Source: Bacteroidales bacterium (lineage in GTDB: Bacteria; Bacteroidota; Bacteroidia; Bacteroidales; UBA932). Taken from it: 64,000 nt of DNA. The stretch is taken from contig JAFSPG010000003.1 of assembly GCA_017443025.1 (NCBI GenBank), forward strand, positions 1 to 64,000. Reading direction: 5' to 3'. Below are positions 43,034 to 52,563 of the stretch, in pieces. The notes beneath the pieces were generated by a model. That model was not told the DNA's origin, ran no database searches, and saw only the letters and a program-made list of their open reading frames with translations. The translations under genes were made by a program, and so were the position numbers. The number at the start of each line of letters is the position of its first letter. Within the stretch, counting starts at the first letter, position 1.

Positions 43034-44077
43034 TTAATTAACGGAAATTTCACCCTTGAGATTCTTTCCCATCAGCAAACGAACTTTCTCGTTGTCGCTG
43101 CTTTTTCCCATAAGGAAGAACAATTTGGCAAGGCAACTCTCTGTGGTAGAGTCATATCCGCTCACCACGCCAAGCTTTGCGAGAACTTTTCCGTTGGCGT
43201 AAATGTTCATATCTACGGTTCCCGTAAGACACTGGGTTACATTTACGAGAATCTTTCCCTCTTTCGCGGCCTCCGCAAGAATGTCTATGAACCATTCCTT
43301 TGCCGGGGCATTGCCGGAGCCATAGGTTTCAAGAATCACCGCCCTGGAACTCTTGCCGCAGACAATCTGGCGGACGACCTCCGGAGTGATACCGGGATGG
43401 ATTTTCAGGATGGAGACTCTCGTGTCGAGTTTTGCATTGACCGACAGGGACTGATACCAGTCGAGAGGCTTCCTGATAATCTCCGTATTGTATTTAATCG
43501 TGATTCCTGCCTGGGCCAGCGGCGGACAGTTGGGGGAGTGGAAGGCGTCGAAGCCTTCGGAGTTGACCTTGACGCAGCGGTTGCCCCGCATAAGCATCGA
43601 ATTGAAGAAAATGCAGACCTCCGGTACCATCGCGTGGCCCTCGGCGTCCTTTGCCGCGGCAATCTCCACGGCCGAAATCAGATTCTCCTTGCCGTCGGTA
43701 CGCGGCACGCCCACAGGGAGCTGGCTCCCCGTGAATATTACCGGCTTGGTAAGTCCGTCGAGCATGAAACTCAGGGCCGAAGCCGAATAGCACATCGTAT
43801 CGGTGCCGTGAAGCACTACGAAACCGTCGTATTCGTCGTATTTTTCCTTGATGAGTTCCGCCAGGGCCTGCCAGTTGGAAGGTTCAACGTCGGATGAATC
43901 AATCAGCGGGTCGAAGGTATAGCTGTCGATTGTGGCCGCAAACTGCCTTAGTTCGGGAACTCCGTCATAAATCTGGCTGAAGTCATATGGTTTGAGGGTG
44001 CCTTCATTATGGTCCTTTTTCATACCGATTGTGCCACCGGTATATATCATCAGGATGGCGGACGTGTCGTTTTTCAT
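43034..44077 (-). CDS. ansA: Type I L-asparaginase
   Basis: 347 residues. First active-site motif IYTGGTIGMKKD, second FVVLHGTDTMCYSAS, then FTGSQLPVG. No signal peptide, matching cytoplasmic type I enzymes. Hydrolyses asparagine to aspartate and ammonia. Nine nt after the TatD-like gene, so cotranscribed. Confidence 0.94.
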   Translation of the reverse strand: MKNDTSAILMIYTGGTIGMKKDHNEGTLKPYDFSQIYDGVPELRQFAATIDSYTFDPLIDSSDVEPSNWQALAELIKEKYDEYDGFVVLHGTDTMCYSASALSFMLDGLTKPVIFTGSQLPVGVPRTDGKENLISAVEIAAAKDAEGHAMVPEVCIFFNSMLMRGNRCVKVNSEGFDAFHSPNCPPLAQAGITIKYNTEIIRKPLDWYQSLSVNAKLDTRVSILKIHPGITPEVVRQIVCGKSSRAVILETYGSGNAPAKEWFIDILAEAAKEGKILVNVTQCLTGTVDMNIYANGKVLAKLGVVSGYDSTTESCLAKLFFLMGKSSDNEKVRLLMGKNLKGEISVN

Positions 44078-44086
44078 AGGCTTTCT

Positions 44087-44866
44087 TTATGAAGGAAGAT
44101 TGAACAGGGCTGTCGCCGAGGCCGTGGTGACGGCGGCGACTTCATCTATGTCAACCTCTTTGATTTCTGCGATTTTCGCTGCAATGAGCGGAATCATCGA
44201 AGGCTCGTTGCGCTCGCCTCTGTGGGGAGTCGGAGGCAGGTAGGGGGCGTCGGTCTCGAGCATTATGCTCTCGAGGGGAATCCTGCGCACGGCTTCGGGG
44301 AGATGCGAATTCTTGTACGTGACCACTCCGCCGATGCCGACTTTCCACTGTCCGAAATCCTGCAGCCTGCAGAAAGTCTCATAGCTTCCGCTGAAGGCAT
44401 GAAGATTACCCCGCAGGCCCAGGTGACGGCAGGCCGAAAGCACTTCGAAGAAGTCCTCGGTGGCGTCGCGAAGATGGATGTTGACCGGGAGATTCATTGC
44501 CGAGGCCATTTCAAGCTGCACCTGGAGGGCGGCCTTCTGCGCGGAGGCGAACTCCTTGGACCAGTGGTAGTCGAGGCCGATTTCTCCGATGGCGACTATA
44601 TCCCTGTCCTTGTAAGCCTCCAGTTTCTCGATTTCCTTCTCCCAGCCCTTGTCAACCGAACCGGGATACAGGCCCAGCATGGGGAATACGACTCCCGGCC
44701 ACTCGCCGCAGACGGCGAACATTGCGTCTCGCTCGCGGCTGTCGATATCGGGGTGAATAATGATGCCGACACCGGCCTCCGCCGCCCTTCCGATGATGTC
44801 TCCGACCTCGGAAGGAGCATAGGCTTCGTCGCAAAGATGGGCGTGGGTGTCGATGAATCTTGTCAT
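44087..44866 (-). CDS. TatD-family metal-dependent hydrolase
   Basis: 259 residues, TIM-barrel. Metal ligands: FIDTHAHLCDEAY, IGEIGLDYHWS, PVNIHLRDATEDF, NLHAFSGSYE, and LETDAPYLPPTPHRG. The family includes 3'-5' DNA exonucleases and D-aminoacyl-tRNA deacylase-like members; the exact substrate is not assignable. Confidence 0.92.
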   Translation of the reverse strand: MTRFIDTHAHLCDEAYAPSEVGDIIGRAAEAGVGIIIHPDIDSRERDAMFAVCGEWPGVVFPMLGLYPGSVDKGWEKEIEKLEAYKDRDIVAIGEIGLDYHWSKEFASAQKAALQVQLEMASAMNLPVNIHLRDATEDFFEVLSACRHLGLRGNLHAFSGSYETFCRLQDFGQWKVGIGGVVTYKNSHLPEAVRRIPLESIMLETDAPYLPPTPHRGERNEPSMIPLIAAKIAEIKEVDIDEVAAVTTASATALFNLPS

Positions 44867-44874
44867 AGCAGATG

Positions 44875-44882
44875 CAAATATA
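44875..44882 (-). promoter_or_regulatory. -7 box of the tatD-ansA transcript
   Basis: TATATTTG on the minus strand, 8 nt upstream of the ATG at 44866; a CTTG 21 nt further up may act as -33. It suggests tatD-ansA has its own promoter separate from dprA, with a very short leader. Confidence 0.5.
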
Positions 44883-44894
44883 CAAAATAATCAT

Positions 44895-46028
44895 TCAAGA
44901 GAGCAAGTGGCAGCGCCCCATAATGTCAGATTGAATGAATCCTTCGGATTCGAGCAGCGAAACAAGGGCGCGGACAGTACCCACCGGCAGCATCGTCTGT
45001 ACGGAAATATCGTCGATTCCTATGCCCCTGCTGCCGGAGATGATTCCCAAAATCGAGCTGAGGCGGGGGATCTCCGCGGGAGGGAGCTTGCCCGCAAAGA
45101 CCGCAGCAGGGTCGCGCCAGCTGCGGTTCCCGGGAGAGGGAGGAAGGCCCAGCTTCGCGAGCAGGTCGCCCTCCGACGCCACAAGTTCGGCTGTCTGATC
45201 CGAAATCAGCTTGTTGCAGCCGGCGGAGCGTATATCGTCGGCCCGGCCGGGCAGGGCATACACTGCCCGGTTGTATGAGGCGGCCAGCCGGGCCGTCATC
45301 ATCCCTCCGCCGTGAATCTTCGATTCAATTAGCAGCACGGCCTGGCTCAGCCCCGCGATGATTCGGTTCCTTCGCAGGAAGTTGGATTTCAGCGCCATCG
45401 TTCCCGGCGGATAATCCGATACCAGGGCGCTGCCGGGCGAATTGCAGATTCTGTCGGCGTAGGCCTCGTGGCGATAAGGATAAATTTTGTCAAGCCCTGT
45501 AGGCAGCACCGCAATCGTGGAACCGGCCATGTCGAGGGCTTCCAGGTGGGCGGCAATATCCACGCCTATGGCCAGGCCGCTGACGATTACCGGCCTGGCG
45601 GGAGACTGGGCTATGGCTCCGGTCAGCTTCCGGCACCACTGCAGGCCGTACCGGCTCACGTCCCTCGTGCCTACTACGGCTACGGAAGGCCTCGGGCGGA
45701 ACACTTCCTCAGGAGGGGAGTAACTCCTTACATACAGTCCGAGGGGCGGGTCGGAGCAGTCCTTTAGCAGGGCAGGAAGCCCGTGGAGGCCGACGAAGCG
45801 GCAGCCCGTGCGGGCAAGGCGCTCGAGCTCTTCGGCGCATTCGTCGAAGCCCCTTTTGTCCAGCCCTGCCGGGAGTACCATCCCCGCAAAGCGACGGCGC
45901 TCGGCATCGTTCATCGAAAACAGGTCGGAAGGCCTTTCGAGCCTGTCCATTATGCGTTTCCCGGCCAGGGGATTGAAGCCGAACACTTTGTTCAGGCAGC
46001 AGCAGGCGATATCATCTGAGTAGTACAT
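44895..46028 (-). CDS. dprA: DNA-processing protein DprA
   Basis: 377 residues. N-terminal SAM-like part, a Rossmann-like domain (about 90-290: VAVVGTRDVSRYGLQWC, VSGLAIGVDIAAHLEAL, TIAVLPTGLDKIYPYRH, SALVSDYPPGTMALKSNFLRRNRIIAGLS) and a C-terminal winged helix (DISVQTMLPVGTVRALVSLLESEGFI). Loads RecA on incoming single-stranded DNA in natural transformation. Confidence 0.95.
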   Translation of the reverse strand: MYYSDDIACCCLNKVFGFNPLAGKRIMDRLERPSDLFSMNDAERRRFAGMVLPAGLDKRGFDECAEELERLARTGCRFVGLHGLPALLKDCSDPPLGLYVRSYSPPEEVFRPRPSVAVVGTRDVSRYGLQWCRKLTGAIAQSPARPVIVSGLAIGVDIAAHLEALDMAGSTIAVLPTGLDKIYPYRHEAYADRICNSPGSALVSDYPPGTMALKSNFLRRNRIIAGLSQAVLLIESKIHGGGMMTARLAASYNRAVYALPGRADDIRSAGCNKLISDQTAELVASEGDLLAKLGLPPSPGNRSWRDPAAVFAGKLPPAEIPRLSSILGIISGSRGIGIDDISVQTMLPVGTVRALVSLLESEGFIQSDIMGRCHLLS

Positions 46029-46078
46029 TCGCGAAAAATTTTTTAGGCGAAAGATAGTGCCGCTACTGCCGTCAAAAA

Positions 46079-46111
46079 AGAAAAAGTGGTCCGAAGCAGA
46101 CCACTTTTTTA
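46079..46111 (-). terminator. Terminator after queA
   Basis: AAAAAGTGGTC (46081-46091) pairs with GACCACTTTTT (46099-46109) around a seven-base loop. The U-tract on the minus strand lies on the dprA side. Separates queA from dprA. Confidence 0.85.
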
Positions 46112-46151
46112 CGATTTTTATGATTTTTTTACGATTCTTAGCATCGGGTCG

Positions 46152-47201
46152 CTAGATAATCAGCATTGCATCTCCGTAAGGCCCGAAACGATAACCTTCA
46201 TTCAGGGCGACTTCGTATGCTTTCATCACATTTTCATATCCGCCGAAGGCCGCCACCGACATAAGCATGGTGGAGCAGGGAAGATGGAAGTTGGAAACGA
46301 CTGCATCCGGAATGCTGAAATGGTAAGGCGGGAAGATGAACTTGTTCGTCCAGCCGTCGTATGCGTTAATTTCGCTGTTGGTGGTGACATAAGTTTCGAG
46401 GCCGCGGATAACGGTTGCTCCGACCGCGAGGACTTTATGCCCGCTTTTCTTGGTCTGGTTGATAGCATTTGCCGTCTCTTCGGAGATAATCAGCCTCTCT
46501 GAATCCATCTTATGCTTGGAAAGGTCTTCCACGTCGACTTTGCGGAAGTGGCCAAGGCCCATGTGAACGGTGATGAATACCTTGTTTATGTCCTTGAGAA
46601 TCATCCTGTTGAAAAGCTCGCGGCTGAAGTGCAGGCCTGCGGCAGGAGCTGAAACGGCGCCTTCGTGGCGGGCGAAAATCGTCTGGAAATTCTCTGCGTC
46701 TTCGGGGGTTACCTTTTCCTTTACGAACTTCAGGATAGGGGTTTCGCCGAGGCTGAAGAGGGTTTTCTTGAACTCCTCGTACGGCCCGTCATAGAGGAAG
46801 CGGAGGGTACGTCCGCGGGAAGTGGTATTGTCGATTACCTCAGCTACAAGGCTTTCGTCTTCGCCGAAATAAAGTTTGTTGCCTATACGGATTTTGCGGG
46901 CAGGGTCCACGATAACGTCCCAGAGCCTCTGCTCCTTTGCAAGTTCGCGGAGGAGGAACACCTCGATATCGGCGCCGGTTTTCTCCTTTTTGCCGTAGAG
47001 CCTTGCCGGGAATACCTTGGTGTCGTTGAGGACGAAGGTGTCGCCCTTTCCAAAGTAATCGATAATGTTCTTGAATTGCTTATGCTCGATTTCGCCGGTA
47101 TCCTTGTGTACTACCATAAGGCGGCATTCGTCGCGCCATCTGGTGGGTTCTGCGGCTATCTTTTCGGGAGTCAGGTTGAAATTGAATTGGGACAGTTTCA
47201 T
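46152..47201 (-). CDS. queA: S-adenosylmethionine:tRNA ribosyltransferase-isomerase
   Basis: 349 residues. Signatures: [63 protein letters not shown], and the C-terminal [18 protein letters not shown]. Forms epoxyqueuosine on tRNAs reading GUN codons. A monocistronic layout with terminator. Confidence 0.96.
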   Translation of the reverse strand: MKLSQFNFNLTPEKIAAEPTRWRDECRLMVVHKDTGEIEHKQFKNIIDYFGKGDTFVLNDTKVFPARLYGKKEKTGADIEVFLLRELAKEQRLWDVIVDPARKIRIGNKLYFGEDESLVAEVIDNTTSRGRTLRFLYDGPYEEFKKTLFSLGETPILKFVKEKVTPEDAENFQTIFARHEGAVSAPAAGLHFSRELFNRMILKDINKVFITVHMGLGHFRKVDVEDLSKHKMDSERLIISEETANAINQTKKSGHKVLAVGATVIRGLETYVTTNSEINAYDGWTNKFIFPPYHFSIPDAVVSNFHLPCSTMLMSVAAFGGYENVMKAYEVALNEGYRFGPYGDAMLII

Positions 47202-47286
47202 TACAGTTCGTTTAGTTTAGCGGGCCCATTTCCGTGATGAGTCCACACTTTTATATATACGGCAGAATTCCGCTTTTGTTTCAAGT

Positions 47287-47907
47287 TCACTGCCTGGATG
47301 CGGCCCTGAACACTTCCACGATGGAAGGGAAGGTATTCTTGAGGAAGGGCGGGAGGCTGGATTTTGCCACCCAGGCGGCTTTGGTGATATCCTCCTCTCG
47401 CTGAGGAGTCAGGTCGACCGGGTCGGTATAAAGCATGTCGTACCACCAGGTATGCTTGAGATGCCATATTCCGTCGCGGATGTAGCAGTGGTCGGTTATG
47501 CAGATAAGGTCGCCGAGCTGGAGCTTGTCCACTCCGGTCTCTTCCTGAACCTCGCGGAGAGCCGTCACTGAAATGTCCTCGCCGGCTTCCTGATGGCCCT
47601 TGGGAAGGTCCCACATTTCGCCACGGCGGATAAGCAGATAGTCGCCGCGGCGGTTGGAAACCAGGCCTCCGGCTGCATTGACCTCCTTGAACTCCGAGCA
47701 CAGGCGCATGTAGGTAGTCTCTTCCTCGCCGGGCTCCGTGGGAATGTAGATGCGGCTCAGAGTGGCAGATGCCTCGAAAAGTCCCACAAGGGGATGTATG
47801 TCGATTTTGTCTCCGATATGGAACTCCACCGAATTGGGGTCCGAGAGCTGAGCCTCGCCGCTCCGGCAGATTACAATGCAACGCTTTTCGAAATATATTT
47901 TGTGCAT
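47287..47907 (-). CDS. NUDIX hydrolase with N-terminal extension
   Basis: 206 residues from the ATG at 47907, placed 33 nt after a consensus -7 box; the frame's upstream part is noncoding. Residues about 75-200 hold the NUDIX domain; the NUDIX box reads GHQEAGEDISVTALREVQEETG (GX5EX7REUXEEXGU pattern), preceded by RRGEMWDLPKG. The N-terminal 70 residues are an unassigned region. Hydrolyses a nucleoside diphosphate-linked compound of unknown identity. Confidence 0.88.
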   Translation of the reverse strand: MHKIYFEKRCIVICRSGEAQLSDPNSVEFHIGDKIDIHPLVGLFEASATLSRIYIPTEPGEEETTYMRLCSEFKEVNAAGGLVSNRRGDYLLIRRGEMWDLPKGHQEAGEDISVTALREVQEETGVDKLQLGDLICITDHCYIRDGIWHLKHTWWYDMLYTDPVDLTPQREEDITKAAWVAKSSLPPFLKNTFPSIVEVFRAASRQ

Positions 47908-47940
47908 CGGATTGATTTTCGTACTTTTGTTTTCTATCTG

Positions 47941-47948
47941 CAAAGATA
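47941..47948 (-). promoter_or_regulatory. -7 box of the NUDIX gene
   Basis: TATCTTTG on the minus strand; supports the ATG at 47907. No -33 TTTG at the usual spacing. Confidence 0.6.
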
Positions 47949-47983
47949 TAAAAAGATATTTGAGTCTGAAAGACGATGAAAAG

Positions 47984-48004
47984 TCCCTTTCCCGAGGAAA
48001 GGGA
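47984..48004. promoter_or_regulatory. Hairpin in the NUDIX/SRPBCC divergent region
   Basis: TCCCTTTCC and GGAAAGGGA form a perfect 9-bp stem with a CGA loop, in the space between two divergent genes. No U-tract is obvious; role unknown. Confidence 0.4.
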
Positions 48005-48105
48005 TTTAGGGAATGGGTGACGTAGATAAAAAATGTGCGTGAGGAAAATGAACAATAGTCGAATATCGGTATATAATTTATTGGTAATGAACATAATTTT
48101 TGGTA

Positions 48106-48528
48106 ATGGTAGATATAGACAGTAAACACGGAATCGCTTCTAAGGCTCCTTACGAGCTTTACATGGCCTTTGCCGATATGCGGAATTTCGTCAATTTCCT
48201 TCCGGCCGACAAGAAGGAAGGAATCACGGCAGATTACGATTCCATACACGGAAATGTCCAGGGCTTCGACCTCGGCGCGAAAATTTCCGACCGCCACGCT
48301 TATTCCAAAATCACTATGGTCGACGACGGAGCCCCTTTCGGCTTCATGATAGAGCTTTATTTCGACGCTGTCAACGGCGAAGCCGGCAAGACGGATTTCC
48401 ATATCCATCTTTCGGCCGACCTTAACTTTATGATGAAGATGGTGATAGGCTCCAAGCTTGAGGAAGCCCTTGACAAGATGGTCGACGGCCTCGTGGCCGC
48501 CTCGGAAGGCCGTATGCCCCAGATGTAA
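48106..48528 (+). CDS. SRPBCC (START-like) family protein
   Basis: 140 residues from the ATG at 48106; a TTG six nt earlier is in frame but less likely. Pattern of a START/polyketide-cyclase fold: KAPYELYMAFADMRNFVNFLP, FDLGAKISDRHAYSKITMVDDGAPFGFMIEL, and a C-terminal amphipathic helix. Probably binds a hydrophobic ligand; unknown. Its stop shares a base with the next start (TAATG). Confidence 0.82.
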   Translation: MVDIDSKHGIASKAPYELYMAFADMRNFVNFLPADKKEGITADYDSIHGNVQGFDLGAKISDRHAYSKITMVDDGAPFGFMIELYFDAVNGEAGKTDFHIHLSADLNFMMKMVIGSKLEEALDKMVDGLVAASEGRMPQM

Positions 48529-49859
48529 TGCCCGAAGAATTCAGGAAACTTCTCGAGAGCTCCATCGGAGCGGCCGTGGCCGTCAAGGCCTTGGAGGCCC
48601 TTGACGGGCAGCCCCCGGTGTCGATTCGCCTGAATCCTTATAAAAATCCTTCTTCGGGGCTGCCTGAGCCGGCCGCTCCGGTGCCGTGGAGTCCTCACGG
48701 GTATTTCCTCAAGGACAGGCCCTCATTTACCCTCGACCCTCTTTTCCACGCCGGAGCATATTACGTCCAGGATTCATCAGCGATGTTCCCGGGACATATC
48801 TTCCGCTCTGTTCTGAAAGAGTTCTCGGCGCTTCCGGGGCTCAATGTCCTCGACCTTTGTGCTGCTCCGGGCGGAAAAACCACTGATATCCTGACTTCCC
48901 TCAGGGAAGAGAGGGGGGATGATTTCTTCCTCCTCGCAAACGAAGTGGCCCCTCAGCGGGCTACTGCGCTCTGCGACAACGTAGCCCGCTGGGGAGAAGC
49001 CTCCGTGGCGGTAACTAGCGCCGACCCTTCGGCTTTCTCCAGGTTCGAGGGTGCCTTCGACATCATAGTCGCCGACGTTCCCTGCTCCGGCGAAGGAATG
49101 TTCCGCAAGGACTCTGAGGCGCTGAGGCAGTGGTCTCTGGATAATGTCGCCCTCTGCCAGTCCCGTCAGAGAAGGATTCTCTCGGATGTCTGGCCGGCTC
49201 TCGCCGACGGAGGCATTCTCATCTACTCCACCTGCACTTTCAATCATCTCGAGAACGACGATAACGTGCGCTGGGCCGCCGAAACGCTCGGGGCGGAAGT
49301 CCTCGCGGACTTCCCGGGCTTTGCGGAGGTGCTGCGCACCCGCGAGGGCTTTGCCCTCGTGCCCGGCACAGCCCCTGGCGAAGGCCAGTGGTGTGCCGTT
49401 CTCCGCAAAGCCGGCGGCGCTTTCCGCGCCGCCCCCCGTCCCCGCCCGCTTCGCGCAGAAATGAAGAACAATTTCCTGAACGAAGAAGTGACGATTGTCC
49501 GCCGCGGCGAACTCTTCGTGGCCCTCACCACGGCTGCCGCAAGAATGTCGTACCTTCTCGATTCGCTCCGCCCGCTTCGCAGCGGAGTGGCGGTAGGAAC
49601 TCTCAAGGGCCGAGACTTCATTCCACACGCCGATCTGGCTTTGGCAAGAAGTTTGTGCGCCGATGCCTTCGCATCAGTAGACCTGAACCTGCAGGAGGCC
49701 CTGACCTTCCTGCACCGCGGAAATCTCGTCCTCAAAGATGCACAGAAAGGATATATAGTATTGAAATATAACGGATTGTCCCTCGGATTCGTAAAGAATC
49801 TCGGCAATCGCTGCAATAATCTTCTCCCTCAGGGAAGAAGGATAAAGATGGATCTATGA
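48528..49859 (+). CDS. RsmF/NOL1-type rRNA cytosine-C5 methyltransferase
   Basis: 443 residues. SAM-binding LDLCAAPGGKTTDIL, catalytic Cys in the VADVPCSGEGMFRKD motif, second Cys in YSTCTFNHLENDDNV, plus the C-terminal RsmF-type domain (about 300-440, SGVAVGTLKGRDFIPHADLAL). Methylates a specific cytosine in 16S rRNA; the exact site cannot be told. Overlaps its neighbours by 1 and 4 nt. Confidence 0.93.
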   Translation: MPEEFRKLLESSIGAAVAVKALEALDGQPPVSIRLNPYKNPSSGLPEPAAPVPWSPHGYFLKDRPSFTLDPLFHAGAYYVQDSSAMFPGHIFRSVLKEFSALPGLNVLDLCAAPGGKTTDILTSLREERGDDFFLLANEVAPQRATALCDNVARWGEASVAVTSADPSAFSRFEGAFDIIVADVPCSGEGMFRKDSEALRQWSLDNVALCQSRQRRILSDVWPALADGGILIYSTCTFNHLENDDNVRWAAETLGAEVLADFPGFAEVLRTREGFALVPGTAPGEGQWCAVLRKAGGAFRAAPRPRPLRAEMKNNFLNEEVTIVRRGELFVALTTAAARMSYLLDSLRPLRSGVAVGTLKGRDFIPHADLALARSLCADAFASVDLNLQEALTFLHRGNLVLKDAQKGYIVLKYNGLSLGFVKNLGNRCNNLLPQGRRIKMDL

Positions 49860-50791
49860 AACTGAAGACAGCATTTGCAGGACTCATCCTGCTTCTCGCC
49901 TCTGCCGGCATATATGCGCAGGAAAACACCAGGGAGCATTACCTCGAAACCTACGAACGCATGGTTTCCAAGGTTGGTGCTGCCGGTCTCGGAATCGAAA
50001 CTCTCCTCGACCGCTGGCAGGCCGATTATCCCGACGATACCGAGCCAGTGCTCAACCGCTTCCTCTATTATTATACCAAGTCGCAGACCAAGCAGGTTAT
50101 CGTAAACGATCAGAAACGACATCTCGGCAATGAGCCCATTCTCAGTCTCGCCGACAGCCTCGGCAAGGTAAAATACTACCACAACGATATCATTTTCGAC
50201 GACACCGTCTTCGGAGAATCCATCAACTGGATCGATAAAGCCATCCGCATGCAGCCCGACCGCATAGACCTGCGATTCTTCAAGGTCGCAGCCCTTACCG
50301 GCTATGAGAAGGAGCATCCCGAGCTGGCAGTCGCGGAAATCAAGAATATCATCGATTACAACGTGACCACCTCCCCGAAGTGGCAGCATCCCAGCTATGA
50401 GGTCACTCAGGATTTCTTCGATTCAGCCATTCAGGAATACTGCTATCTCTTCTTCCGCTACGCCACTCCTGCCGGATATGAAGCCTTCAGACAGATTTCG
50501 GAGAGGATGCTGTCGTACTATCCCGCAAATACCATCTTCCTCGACAATCTCGGCTCCTATTATTTCGTGGCGAAGCAGGACAACAAGACGGCCCTCAAGT
50601 ATTACAACAATGTCCTGAAAATCAATCCTTCAGATATTACCGCCATCAGAAGTTGCGTGCTTATGTTCCGTCGCGCCGGCAACGTAAAGCAGGAGAAGAA
50701 ATACCTCGAGATGATGGTGAAATACGGAGAAGACGAGACCGAACGCGCTTCAGCTCAGGTTCGCCTGAATGCCCTTAACGCGAAGAAGTAG
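49856..50791 (+). CDS. Secreted TPR-repeat protein
   Basis: 311 residues. Signal peptide (MKLKTAFAGLILLLASAGIYA), then helical repeats with TPR-like spacing (AIQEYCYLFFRYATPAGYEA; DNLGSYYFVAKQDNKTALKYYNNVLKINPSDITAI; MFRRAGNVKQEKKYLEMMVKYG). Likely a periplasmic scaffold. Its 3' end overlaps the convergent transporter by 17 nt. Confidence 0.8.
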   Translation: MKLKTAFAGLILLLASAGIYAQENTREHYLETYERMVSKVGAAGLGIETLLDRWQADYPDDTEPVLNRFLYYYTKSQTKQVIVNDQKRHLGNEPILSLADSLGKVKYYHNDIIFDDTVFGESINWIDKAIRMQPDRIDLRFFKVAALTGYEKEHPELAVAEIKNIIDYNVTTSPKWQHPSYEVTQDFFDSAIQEYCYLFFRYATPAGYEAFRQISERMLSYYPANTIFLDNLGSYYFVAKQDNKTALKYYNNVLKINPSDITAIRSCVLMFRRAGNVKQEKKYLEMMVKYGEDETERASAQVRLNALNAKK

Positions 50792-51746
50792 AACTTCCTC
50801 CGTGGGCGTGCCGGTACAGTTCCCATGAATTGACCAGATTCTGCCATACGGCATAGAATCCTCCCGCTATCGAAGTGACGGGAGTCATATAGCTGTATCC
50901 CAGCCAGATAAGGAAGCCTGTATTCTTTTGCCCGAGGGTTTGCCCTGCGGTAAGACTCTCTGTGTAATCAGGCCTGCCTATACGGCGCCCGAAGAGGAAC
51001 TGCAGTCCGCAGCAGGCAAGCGAAACCAGGGCTATACAGATAAGCATTCCTACGGATATGTGGCTGGTAACCAGGGCTTTCGTTGCAAGAAGAATCGCCA
51101 GGTACAGCCCAACTCCCCATACCGGGAAAGATGTTCCGGCGTGGCGGTAGAGGAAGGCGTGGGTTTTCGGGAGGGTATAGCGGATAAGCCAGGCGAGCAG
51201 GCAGGGTCCGACCAGAAGCGGGAAAATCTTCCTTGCCAGCAGAAAGACATATTCCCAGAAGCCCGCTTCGACTGAAGGCCTGACCATAGGGATGACGGTT
51301 GGAATAAGCAGGGTGGCGGTGGCGTTTATAATAATAAGGTATGTCACCGTGCCTGCTATCCTGCCTCCGAGCTTGTCGGTGATAACCCCTGCCGCCGAAG
51401 CCGTAGGGCAGATAAGGCATATCATCGCGCATTCCAGGAGGATTTTAAGGTCAGCTTCAGATGTATAATAGGCCGATGCCCCCATACCTACGAACATTAT
51501 GGCCTGGAAGATGATGGCATAAAGATGCCAGCGGCAGAAGCGTAGGTCGCCGGGGGCCGTTTTTACGAACTGGAAGAAAAGCAGGACGGCGATGACGCCT
51601 CTCTGGCCTTCGGTGACAAAGCCCTTGAATATCGGCCCGAGCGGGGCGAGGGCGGGAATATAATGATACAGGAGATAGGTACCGGCACCGGCAACCATTG
51701 CCAGCGGCAGCAGCCAGTCGTTCATCAGTGCTTTGATATCCTTCAT
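50775..51746 (-). CDS. BASS-family (bile acid:sodium symporter-like) transporter
   Basis: 323 residues with about nine to ten hydrophobic segments. Family-like motifs include ICPTASAAGVITDKLGG, the two-fold pseudo-repeat of BASS, and SLTAGQTLGQKNTGFLIWLG, close to the usual T.GmQN... signature. Transports an organic anion; the substrate is uncertain. Starts on the same base as the next gene's stop (TCAT overlap). Confidence 0.8.
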   Translation of the reverse strand: MKDIKALMNDWLLPLAMVAGAGTYLLYHYIPALAPLGPIFKGFVTEGQRGVIAVLLFFQFVKTAPGDLRFCRWHLYAIIFQAIMFVGMGASAYYTSEADLKILLECAMICLICPTASAAGVITDKLGGRIAGTVTYLIIINATATLLIPTVIPMVRPSVEAGFWEYVFLLARKIFPLLVGPCLLAWLIRYTLPKTHAFLYRHAGTSFPVWGVGLYLAILLATKALVTSHISVGMLICIALVSLACCGLQFLFGRRIGRPDYTESLTAGQTLGQKNTGFLIWLGYSYMTPVTSIAGGFYAVWQNLVNSWELYRHAHGGSSTSSR

Positions 51747-52417
51747 CAGAGGATTTTTTTCACCATACGGTCAACCAGAGGGTCGGTGACCTTCATGCAC
51801 AGGCCTGTGAAAATGGCCAGAATCAGCGTTCCTTCGCGTATGACGATGTTGGCTCCGTCGCCGGTCAGCGAGCCGAAGGCGAGCTGTGCGAAGAGGGCGG
51901 AAATTACCACCATATATACGTCAAGCCCGACTTTAATGTTGCTGAAACTGATTCTGGAGACTTCGCTCAGCACGACGGCAGTCTTCTCGCCGGCCAGCAT
52001 CCAGGCGTTGCCTGCTATTTCCAGGCGTACGCCGATGGCGGTGATGATGACGGTAAGGATGCAGAACAGCATCTGCATGAAATAGGAAGTGACCTGTACG
52101 TCCTTGAGCAGCCAGATGCTGGCGTCGCAGAGATATCCGAATACGAAGGCTGCCGGAATCTGCATCAGGAACGAAAGCTTGAACTTCCGCCCGAGCATCA
52201 CGACCTGCGAGAGGATGAGGATAATATGCATCATCCAGGTAAAGGTACCTACGCTGATGCTGTCGAATTTCAGGTTCAGAATCGCCGGAGGGCAGGATAT
52301 AGGAGCCGTGCCGAGATTTGATTTCAGCGAAAGGGCTACGCCGAAGGCCACGATTATCAGGCCCGCCGTGGCGACAAGATACCTCCTGACTATGTTATTG
52401 GAGCCGTTATTTGCCAT
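51746..52417 (-). CDS. YczE/YitT-type membrane protein (DUF6198-like)
   Basis: 223 residues from the ATG at 52417; the upstream TTG start (52438) would sit within the probable promoter. About five membrane segments; N-terminal YLVATAGLIIVAFGVALSLKSNLGTAPISCPP is typical of YczE/YyaS-family proteins. Function unknown. Possibly cotranscribed with the BASS transporter. Confidence 0.8.
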   Translation of the reverse strand: MANNGSNNIVRRYLVATAGLIIVAFGVALSLKSNLGTAPISCPPAILNLKFDSISVGTFTWMMHIILILSQVVMLGRKFKLSFLMQIPAAFVFGYLCDASIWLLKDVQVTSYFMQMLFCILTVIITAIGVRLEIAGNAWMLAGEKTAVVLSEVSRISFSNIKVGLDVYMVVISALFAQLAFGSLTGDGANIVIREGTLILAIFTGLCMKVTDPLVDRMVKKIL

Positions 52418-52435
52418 AAATGTTGATATTGCTGA

Positions 52436-52467
52436 CAAATATGGCTATTTTTTCCTAACTTCGCAAA
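52436..52467 (-). promoter_or_regulatory. Probable promoter of the YczE-like/BASS pair
   Basis: Minus strand: TTTG (52467-52464), 20-nt spacer, CATATTTG (52443-52436), one mismatch to the -7 consensus. Favours the ATG at 52417. Confidence 0.55.
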
Positions 52468-52470
52468 CTG

Positions 52471-52550
52471 AAGATGTCTCGGCTACGCTCGACATGACAG
52501 TAACCTTGTCATTTCGACCGGAGTCCGAAGGACGAAGTGGAGAAATCTTT
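52471..52550. repeat. Dispersed intergenic repeat, family B, inverted pair
   Basis: A diverged unit (52471-52499, AAGATGTCTCGGCTACGCTC...) is followed by an inverted, longer unit (52507-52550: TGTCATTTCGACCGGAGTCC..GAAATCTT). Together they can fold into a long hairpin. The element ends 13 nt before the M13 peptidase start codon and so forms its whole leader. Confidence 0.7.
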
Positions 52551-52563
52551 TAATTACAATTAT

